Shown: positions 17,718-24,871 of the stretch, piece after piece | Numbering within the stretch: the stretch's first letter is position 1 | Layout of the letters: each line of letters begins with the position of its first letter | Source: Phoronis australis | Lineage: Eukaryota > Phoronida > Phoronidae | Direction of reading: 5' to 3' | Assembly (NCBI GenBank): GCA_002633005.1 | Contig: NMRA01000932.1 | Location: forward strand, 22,881 to 47,751 | Length of the DNA: 24,871 nucleotides | The notes under the pieces: generated by a model | The model's database searches: none | Told to the model about the DNA's origin: nothing | The model's input: the letters and a program-made list of their open reading frames with translations, nothing else | Translations under genes and position numbers: made by a program

Positions 17718-17987
17718 TTAGGGTTGGCCTGTCAAAGAACTATCCAATGTTATGCAGTCAGTGTTGCTGATGTTACTACAGTTGTCACAGCTGCACATTT
17801 CTGTACAGTTTGACCCAGCATTGCAGCACAAACTCAGTTTCCCAGCACACATGTTCTTTTTGCACTTGCAGCGTTCATCGTTTAGTACTGTCAATGGAGA
17901 TGCGGTCATTGCCATACATATTAACTGCAAAGCTCCACCGCCAAGGAGCCAACTATGGTCGATTAGAGAGGGTACAGCACTGCACAC
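17718..17987 (-). pseudogene. Cys-rich C-terminal domain of a transposon-associated protein
   Basis: The minus-strand frame contains HSWLLGGGALQLICMAMTAS, then RCKCKKNMCAGKLSLCCNAG and SNCTEMCSCDNCSNIS. The spacing H-x-W-x(4)-G-x-L followed by C-x-C-x(4)-C and C-C-x(4)-C-x(3)-C-x-C-x-x-C-x-N is that of the C-terminal tail of a widespread, uncharacterised family found in repetitive DNA of fish and invertebrates. The Cys cluster probably binds zinc. It lies downstream of, and on the same strand as, the 18185-18509 fragment, so both are likely pieces of one gene in the 16984-20153 transposon. The family is recalled from general knowledge, not from a search. Confidence 0.5.
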
Positions 17988-18184
17988 TGGTGATTAGCCC
18001 GCAGGCAATGAAGGGTCAAACACTAAGTCCTTGTTTGGAGGCGGGCACTATTTGGGCAAACGTTTGATTCAAAATATGTTACAATGGGCTGTGTTAATTA
18101 GAGTCAGCAAGTGAATTATTGAACACTAGCCTCAATTCACTTTCGTATCTCTTAGTCAGGCACAAACTACAACAGTGAGTAGCT

Positions 18185-18509
18185 TCAACAATATTTCTTA
18201 AGATTGCCTGTCCAAATAACTTCATGCACACCAGCTTTCTGAAGAACAGCTTCAAAGTCTTGCTTTATTTTTGAAAGGCAAATGACATCTCCATGTGCTA
18301 GAAGCTTTGATTCAATGAACTCCAAACAAAACTGTAGAAAAACATCTCTGAAAACTGGGGATTCGTCACTCTCCACAATCTTTGTCTTTCTCTTTTTTAT
18401 AGCATGATGATCTGTGGTACTTGGCTTCTAAGACACAAGGTCTTTATCTTTGAATTTCATTTGCATATTCAGGGCTCTGGACTGAGCTGTTGCTTGCGAT
18501 ACAAGTCCA
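18185..18509 (-). pseudogene. Decayed internal part of the same transposon-associated gene
   Basis: Minus strand: an acceptor TTTTTTTCAG is followed at 18509 by VGLVSQATAQSRALNMQMKF and KDKDLVS, an in-frame TAG, then HHAIKKRKTKIVESDESPVF, RDVFLQFCLEFIESKLLAHG, DVICLSKIKQDFEAVLQKAG and VHEVIWTGNLKKYC before a stop. The basic KKRK patch would serve as a nuclear signal. The stretch FxxAVLQKAG...NLKKY resembles the segment that precedes the Cys-rich tail in the same uncharacterised family. With one internal stop and about 200 bp of frame-broken DNA before the Cys-rich part, the gene is dead. Confidence 0.45.
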
Positions 18510-20010
18510 ACTGAAAAAAACCCGAACTGTTAACACTAATTTAACATTCAACTATGAGTGAGTTGGCATGCAACTTTTTCAGACGGACGTATCAGGAGCT
18601 GATCCACCACCAGCCTAACAAATTTACATGCCGTCTGATCTGTAGCCTAATAATGTTGATCGTCTAATAATTAGATCAGTAGATGCAGCTGAAAATAAAT
18701 CAGCTGATATACCTGTGCAGTGATTGAAATTTAATTTTTTTTAAATCAGATGCTCAAACCATAGTCAATCGATTTACACTTAAGGTAATCGACGTTTGAC
18801 GAAATGGACAGTGGCTTCCATCGTCCTCAAATTTCGACGGCGACGATGGCCACTTAGGCACTTTAATTTAATTATCATTGCAGCTGCTACCTAAGTAATT
18901 AATGTTTACAAAAAATTGAGACTACGGCAGGGGATGACGGCCACTTGGGCATGTTGTTTGCAACTATCTACTCCATTTAACCTTCTCAAAAATTTTTGAC
19001 TTAAAGTGCTTTAAAATCACACCCACAGTATAACGCCATAGGATTATCCCTTAGCGCAAGCAGTGTCGATGTGGCAACTGAATGGAGTGTTCGAAAAACA
19101 GGATTGCAGGAGTATTTGTTTAAACTGGGAACAAATGAAAACATTAACGACCTCCTCAGAGGCATCTCTCTACGCGGTACTTCTAAACTTATAGGAACAT
19201 AATTTGCCGAAAAGTATCCGGCATATGAAGTACCTATGGTATGATCATCGTCTCTACTGGGTCAGCAGTATTGTCTAAGGCCTAGGCAGCCAAGGGGCTG
19301 AACAAGTTAAAAAACAACTGGTGATAATACTGAAACACACATGGAAAACACCAAGATGTATTTTTAAAAAACACGTACCTGTTTTTGAAAGCTATACTTC
19401 TTTCTCTTTCTTGAAATGTGGCCCATAATGTACTTTTCCTGCTAACAAATGATGCACTCATGTTTCAGAATGTTCCTATCTTGTTCAGGTTAATTGGGTG
19501 TTTCAGATTTTGGAAGTGATTGATTTTCTTGGGAAATCTTGGATAACATCTGTATCACTTTCAGCAACTTCAGCTTTAGTACTACTGTTGGTGCCTTGAA
19601 ACGTTGCTATGCCGTTCTATGTCCTTTCAATTTTTTGGTCTGACACTTGGTCTTCTAGTCTACAGCACTCAGCAGTATACTGTGTAGGCTACCAGGACAT
19701 GCAGCTGTTTTCTGCACAAACGTTTGTGATTGTGACACCTCTTCTTCTTTTTGATCTACTGATCTACAGAGTTCCACAGTCAATCAGCTTTCGTCAGGAA
19801 GCTTTCCTAAGCTTCTTTAGGCTCTGACATCACAATTTTGTGCTGTTTGATAAACCTTGAATTATACAGACATCACATTCCATGGGAGCAGCCATATTGA
19901 AGTAACTAAGCACAACAATACAATCTGGCTCTCTGATTGGTCAATTCACTAGAAAAGCGCCATCAAGTGGCAGGAATATGCATCATATTTTGTGCAACAA
20001 AAACACCTTT
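18510..20010. other. Transposon interior without a recognisable gene
   Basis: A plus-strand patch near 19050-19200 reads protein-like text (SASSVDVATEWSVRKTG, then LFKLGTNENINDLLRGISLR) but is flanked by stops and has no family match. GGCCACTTRGGCA occurs twice, near 18847 and 18940. No DDE transposase motif is visible on either strand. Confidence 0.4.
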
Positions 20011-20153
20011 TTTAAAAAAAATGTGCAAGTGTAGACGTGGGAACTTTTTGGAATTTGATTTTTAGTTATATTATCTAGCCACATAGAAAAAACTAGGTTG
20101 CCCTCCCAAAGTACTCACAAGGGTGAACGCTATGAGATTTGGCCCACCGACTA

Positions 20154-22199
20154 ATAGCCTAGTATGCGAATTAACCAAATTACTCATCGCTGGCCCTGAT
20201 CAGACGGTTGGTCTCAGCAGAATGCGCACATTTGGCCAGGATTTGGATCAGCGATTTCAACACATTCACATTCGTGTACAAATGAATAGAACGCTGGTAA
20301 AACCTTTAACATAAATAAAGATTACATTAATACTTCATAAATAAGCACACGGACCAGTCAAAATCTATCTCGCAATTCAACAGCAGGTTACACTCATTTC
20401 ATGTCGGATATATGCCGCACAAAAACTCTCGACTGCCGTCTATGAAAATGCAACCAACTACTTTGAAAACATGGAACAGGAACACCAGCGGGGTGTAAAG
20501 GTTGTTTTTATTCTTCAACGTTAAATTTTTTTATAAGCGGACATATGTTTTTTTAAATTTCCGCCTTAAGTCCTAACATTTCTAAACTTAAGCCTTTCAA
20601 ACGAAGGTTTATGACGAAAACAAAATTCTTCAACCAGTTTTGTAAAGTCCTATGCCACCTGTAGGGTACATAATGAGCCAATCCCACTCCTAATGTAACA
20701 AAAGGGTCCCGTGCATAAAGGATACTAAGTATTGCCCTTCTGAAATATTACCGTATGCGCCCTAATAAGCGGCCAGGGTGCTTAGAAAAATCCGCTTCAT
20801 GAAGGGGGCGCTTATTATAGCTCAAAAGTGGTTGAAACCCGGTCTCCGAAACAGGTGAAATCTTAAGCTAGAATTCATCAAAGTTACGCTCTGTGACGCA
20901 TCTGCAACCTATGAACAGAGTTTCTACAAAACTGCAGTGCATTGCTATCAAACTTTGTTGTCAACTTACGAGCATTTTTCAGAAAATACCACGACTGCCA
21001 AAAATTGCCGTGAATCAGGTTTCAAGCTCCTCAGCTTGGTTTAACTATATATTAATAAACCATAAATATGGTTCCAAGTGATCAGTGCAATGCCTGCGCA
21101 CGTCTAATAATGTGTATCATGCAGCTCCTGATTTAAACAAAGGTCTGTTTTTTTAAGTTTGGTCCGGTATAAATAATGCCACAGACCTGGAAATCCAGCG
21201 AAACACTTCTACCTTACAAATCTGACAATCCCTAATATCAGAAAATTTGAGCACCCGGCAAAAGATACCAATGATGAAATTCTGGTGATGATAATTACCC
21301 ACTTTGTTTATTTACTTCACCTCAATTTGAAATACTTGGTAAAATGAAGCCCATTCGAGTAAGCATCACGTGGGTCCCAATGCCAACCCAATATAAGATA
21401 GAACCCAACAAGCTCAAGTTGCAGTCAAATCAGGATGGGCATAAATAACGAAATTTACTGTATCAACAGATTGGCCAAATAAGAATAAGATACAGTGTTG
21501 CTACAGTGCACACGGTCACGATACTTGGTCTATTATTTTCCCGCCGTAAATGCATGAACCAATCACTGGCAGATCACCAATGGCGCAAAGTTTTCGAAAA
21601 CAGCTCGATTTTTAGGGAGTCCTGTTTTACTGTTCTATTTATTTTCAAAACTTTTTTGTGTTACATTTAGTTTATTTTCTGTTCAACTCAATGAAGCCAC
21701 CTAATATGAATGCATTCAACACAATTAATGCATTGTAAAAACCAAAAGTTATGGTCTATCAACGTTAGACAAAATCAGTACACCCCTTTCTTAAAAATCA
21801 CTTGTAACGTCGATTTTCGACATTGATGTTGGGGAGGAACAACAGTCTGGCGACAGCAACACGTAACCACACGAAGGCGATGATTTTCAAAATTTGATTC
21901 GTTTTCGTAGCCGTGTCTTTTTTCCCTATGGTTCAGAGCTACTTCTGAATCCAGGAACAAGAATTGAAAAACGCAGGGTTCGTGATAACGTTGGAGAACG
22001 GTAACATTTATATAAGGTGATACAACTGTCATCGATATTGCCATCTTCTCTGTTTTCATCCAACCTTCCCAGATGAAAACTTGAATGAAGGGGACCTTCA
22101 GTACTTGAGTGAGCATGGTATACTGTGTGATTTATGTTGAATTATTCACGCTATAGCTACAACCAACGTCCCTTTTAAGGGCCACTCAACACTTCCCAG
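20154..22199. other. Non-coding stretch, possible repeat pieces
   Basis: No gene is supported. The minus strand at 20757-20825 reads TAATAAGCGCCCCCTTCATG and CCGCTTATTAGGGCGCATAC ending in GGTAA, the AATAAGCGCCC-type sequence common in the ends of DNA-transposon fragments of marine invertebrates. The frame at 21775-22116 (minus) is open for 113 codons but has no recognisable domain, unusual Cys/His content or splice support. Confidence 0.4.
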
Positions 22200-22450
22200 A
22201 AGAACTGCTCACTTGAGAATGTTCATTTATAAACATGCTTTCGTAGTTTTCTCAGGAGGCTTATGTGAACCATAAATCAAAAACTGTCCGATAACTATGC
22301 TGCTATTGGGCAAGCAGACGACATAATCAGTCTAAGAACTGCTCACTTGAGAATGCTTTCGTAGTTTTCTCAGTAGGCCTATGTGAACCATAAATCAAAA
22401 ACTGTCCGATAACTATGCTGCTATTGGGCAAGCAGACGACATAATCAGTC
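22200..22450. repeat. Tandem duplication, 134-bp and 117-bp copies
   Basis: AAGAACTGCTCACTTGAGAATG... at 22200-22333 is followed at once by a second copy at 22334-22450. They are nearly identical except that copy 2 lacks about 16 bp (TTCATTTATAAACATG) just after GAGAATG, and for GGAGGCTT versus GTAGGCCT. No N separates them, so this is likely a real, recent tandem duplication with a small deletion. Confidence 0.9.
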
Positions 22451-22753
22451 GGCACAAAAGTTTGAATTTTGTAATTAATTACCAGTAGCATTGCCAAAAG
22501 TACTCACAATACCAACACTTCTACTACTGAAAGACTTTGGAAAGAGTTTCAATGCCGAAATTAATATTTTTTTCGTTGTTTTGGACAGTAAAGTAGAAGC
22601 AAGTATTTCTCGTCAAAATACACTGACCGGAAACTGCAGCAGATAGGTCAGGAGAGTTCAACTCAGCATGTAAGGATATGCCGGAGTTGCGAATCTGTTG
22701 TCTATAATCTATGATAGCACAGAGGTTGAAGGTACGTACAATGCACACTCACA

Positions 22754-23400
22754 GGGGTACGTGCACTACATTTCAGTGACTTGTGAGGTTGATAAAAATA
22801 CTTAGAATCTACTGAGAGTTAATTCACTTAACCAAATCTATTCAACTAGAACAAACAAAAGTACAGCAAAAATGAGTATGCCTGTGTGTCATTCTTTGAA
22901 AACAGGCACATGTTAAAATATAAGGGTACGTACACTACAAATGCTAATATTTCACTGAAAATAAATGCATCTGTAATTAACACCCTTTTAACCTAGCATT
23001 TTAATAGAGGAAATGTCTGTGACAAATGTTGCATACTTACTGTGTAATTTTTTGTTTCATGGTTATTGTTCACATCGGGGTACACACACTACATTTCAAT
23101 GACATGGCAGATTTGTAACTAAATACTAAGACTCTACTGAGAGTTAGTTGATTTACTAAATCAATTCAAAGACAATAAATAACAAGCACAGCATCTATGT
23201 GCATACATGTATTTGCCATACTTTGAAAATAGTCACAAATTAAAATATGGGGCATGTACACTACGCAAATGCTAATAATTTACTCAAAACAAATGTATTT
23301 TCTATAAACACTCTTTTAACCTAACATTTTAATGGAGGGAAAATGTCTATGACCAATGTTGCTCACTTACTAATGGCATTTGTAAACATGGATGTACGTA
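22754..23400. repeat. Diverged tandem repeat of about 323 bp, two full copies
   Basis: Copy 1 (about 22754-23076) and copy 2 (about 23077-23400) share in order: GGGGTAC-CACTACATTTCA, TCTACTGAGAGTTA, TTTGAAAA, TTAAAATAT, TACACTAC-AATGCTAAT, CTTTTAACCTARCATTTTAAT, AATGTCT and AATGTTGC. Divergence is substantial (many substitutions and small indels). Each copy starts and is bisected by a GTAC-rich motif; further single motifs follow at about 23391 and 23544. Non-coding. Confidence 0.8.
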
Positions 23401-23559
23401 CATGTACTCTACAAACCGTACATACTCTAACATAACGTAGTATGGCCATTTATTTTTCTTTGGTGAAAATAAACACCATGTTGTTATTTAAAAGGCTGTA
23501 ATTTCATTTGCAGTGACCAATTGTGTTATTGAATTCCACATGGGTGTACGTACAATACA

Positions 23560-24039
23560 TTTTGTTAGCCATTTTTTGCCCATTTTCACTATAGAAGAAA
23601 CCTAGTCAATATCCAAACTTCTGGTTTGTTTAGATATAGAATAATTTTCTGGGTTGCCTAGGCTAAGATATTCTGCAGTTCTTTTTAATAGAGAGTGAAC
23701 TTAAGTTTTTAACCTTCTTTACAGTAGGTGAGGGTTGGAAACGCAGTATTCACAAATTTCGTAACAAGTGCCTGTTTTATGATGAACCCTGCCATTTCTC
23801 AATGACAAAGAACAACTTTGTCTAGGTGATTCTGAAAGTGAATAAAGTTATTCCTGTCATATCAAAGCAACTGCTTACTTAATAAAATAATGTTCTTTTT
23901 CTACTTTTGACAGTTGAAAATAGTAATTTCTAAAATGGCCACTCGTAACGCTAAAATTGCATTAAATTCATAGACAAAAACATGCATAAATTTCTCAAAC
24001 ATTGTCTGATTTTGATGATTCTTTTTTAATTTGCACAAC
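23560..24039. other. Non-coding AT-rich stretch before an assembly join
   Basis: No gene, RNA or repeat is supported. A plausible acceptor (TTTACAG, about 23720-23725) has no open exon behind it. The N at 24040 follows TTGCACAAC. Confidence 0.4.
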
Positions 24040-24040
24040 N

Positions 24041-24200
24041 CAGTGGCGTATCTACGGGGGGGTTCAGGGGGTTTAAACCCCCCCTCGGGCCAGGACCCAA
24101 AAATTAAAAACAAAACAAAACAAAAGCGTCTCCAGCAAAACAAAAACGGCACCGCCAGCGTGTGTAAACCCCAAGTAAACCAACTTGGAAAAAATTGAGG
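24041..24200. mobile_element. Terminal end of a hAT-like DNA transposon
   Basis: Directly after the N the sequence is CAGTGGCGTATCTACGGGGG, followed by GGTTCAGGGGGTTTAAACCC and CCCCTCGGGCC. CAGTGGCGTA...ACGGGGG is the typical terminal sequence of many hAT-type elements, and the G-rich/C-rich sub-terminal hairpin is also typical. The opposite end (TACGCCACTG) is not in the window, so the other boundary and the target-site duplication are unknown. Confidence 0.55.
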
Positions 24201-24871
24201 GGAGGGGGTTCACTCTGAAAATATAGTTTGTGAATTGCTGAGTCTTTGTAGCTCATTGGCAAAACGCGCGGGGATTTATTGTGCGCGCGCTTCCGTCGAC
24301 ACTTCTGAAGTAGACAAGCATTTTAGATGGATTCACCGCAGTTCTAAAGCTGATTTCTTTAGGTAACTAGCTTCTTTACTCTAAGATATATTTTGATTTG
24401 ATTAGGGAAATACTGCGGTGCCGCAACCCTGATATTCAGGCGAATTGACGTGCAACTTTTTTTCCTCATTTGTCATGCCGTGTCATTCTATTACACTCAA
24501 CACGTTTGATACTGATGTATAGTAAAGTTGTCTTGCGCAATATCATACAGTGTACATGTACATGTAATATTGTGTACATGTACATGTAATATTTTTGAAA
24601 AAAGTTCTTTTTCCGAAGAATTGCTATTGTGGCGGGCGCCGTGGTCTGGTCGCGAGTCCGTTTGAAGACACACTCTATAACAAGTTATGTCTATACCAGG
24701 AATGACCAAGGGGGCACTCACATTGAGAAAGTGACCGCATTCGCGAAAAGTGTACAGCACCAGAAATTGCGGGGAGGCTGTTCTTTCACAACAATTAAAG
24801 TCTTGCGGGACTCGTGCGATGTTCAATAGGCCTCCTAAGGATCCCTAGTTCCGACCTCAACACCTACCGTC
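24201..24871. other. Right-edge stretch without an assignable gene
   Basis: Contains a box-A-like TAGCTCATTGG at 24249 followed by a GC-rich hairpin-like CGCGCGGGG...GTGCGCGCGC, and a 22-bp tandem repeat at 24551-24592. Overlapping short frames on both strands at 24497-24829 are not supported by any motif. No further transporter exon is recognised. Confidence 0.35.
24551..24592. repeat. Tandem palindromic TGTACATGTACATGTAATAT
   Basis: TGTACATGTACATGTAATAT occurs twice with a 22-bp period. Each copy holds the perfect palindrome TGTACATGTACA. The related ACATGTACATGTAC occurs at about 15630. Confidence 0.85.

Larger units (their letters stand above)
16984..20153. mobile_element. 3170-bp DNA transposon with about 140-bp terminal inverted repeats
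   Basis: The left end TAGTCGGTGGGCCAGATTTT and the right end, read in reverse complement, TAGTCGGTGGGCCAAATCTC match. The homology continues through TTGTGAGTACTTT, a GGGGGGCAA block, AAAAAGTTCCCAC and TTGCACATTTTT, about 140 bp in all with indels. Outside these ends the flanks are unrelated. The flanks read ATA on both sides (16981-16983 and 20154-20156), so the target duplication is either ATA or, if the TA belongs to it, TA. A TA duplication would suit mariner-type or ISL2EU-type elements. The interior carries a decayed antisense gene and no intact transposase. Confidence 0.75.

Noticed and set aside
17752-18067. Plus-strand frames opposite the Cys-rich domain
   Set aside because: The minus strand carries the Cys-x-Cys spacing and matches the order of the upstream fragment; the plus frames are shadows.
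21775-22116. 113-codon minus-strand frame
   Set aside because: No recognisable domain, no splice sites at its ends, and its length is not unusual for one frame of 25 kb.

Overview
The window looks like nuclear DNA of an invertebrate animal, most likely a marine one. It is AT-rich, with short exons bounded by GT-AG splice sites, long introns, LINE, LTR and DNA-transposon remnants, several diverged tandem repeats and many (ACATGT)-type palindromes. There are no bacterial-type operons. Phylum cannot be fixed from the sequence; a hemichordate, cephalochordate or mollusc would all fit. Three single N positions (8146, 16074, 24040) mark joins in a draft assembly.

Genes. The recognisable genes are pieces of two tandem, same-strand members of the SLC15/POT (proton-coupled oligopeptide transporter) family, closest in layout to SLC15A4. 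The first shows only its 3' end (about 4067-5815, + strand): a TM10/TM11 exon, a long exon with an expanded TM11-TM12 loop and TM12, and a tiny terminal exon lying against a LINE fragment. The second shows its 5' end (9242-15023, + strand): four exons in consistent splice phase covering the N-terminus to about TM4. The rest must lie beyond the right edge or have been lost. Both are divergent; the second lacks the first Glu and the Arg of the ExxER proton-coupling motif.

Layout. 1-2700: AT-rich, weakly coding, with a possible exon at the left edge, a possible pair of minus-strand exons (1373-1617) and an acidic decayed reading frame. 2745-3060: TATA-rich minisatellite and (TA)n. 3380-3885: a diverged direct repeat. 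4067-5815: gene 1 3' end. 5802-6384: 5'-truncated LINE with a (TTATTG)n tail. 7533-8759: a 613-bp near-perfect duplication around an N, probably two unmerged haplotypes, followed by a CAT/CAC microsatellite. 9242-15023: gene 2, whose introns hold a 0.8-kb dispersed repeat shared with gene 1 and a complete 731-bp solo LTR (11885-12615).

Right half. 15119-20153 is transposon-dense: a GC-richer terminal-inverted-repeat element, two copies of a 140-bp MITE, a broken THAP zinc finger and a 3170-bp DNA transposon (16984-20153) with long terminal inverted repeats and a decayed antisense Cys-rich gene. 20154-24871 is mostly non-coding, with a 134/117-bp duplication, a 323-bp tandem repeat carrying GTACGTAC motifs about every 140-175 bp, and the end of a hAT-like element.

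The most notable item is the solo LTR. Its promoter carries four heat-shock elements (three with perfect core repeats, one of these four units long) upstream of a TATA box, inside an intron of the transporter gene and in the same orientation.
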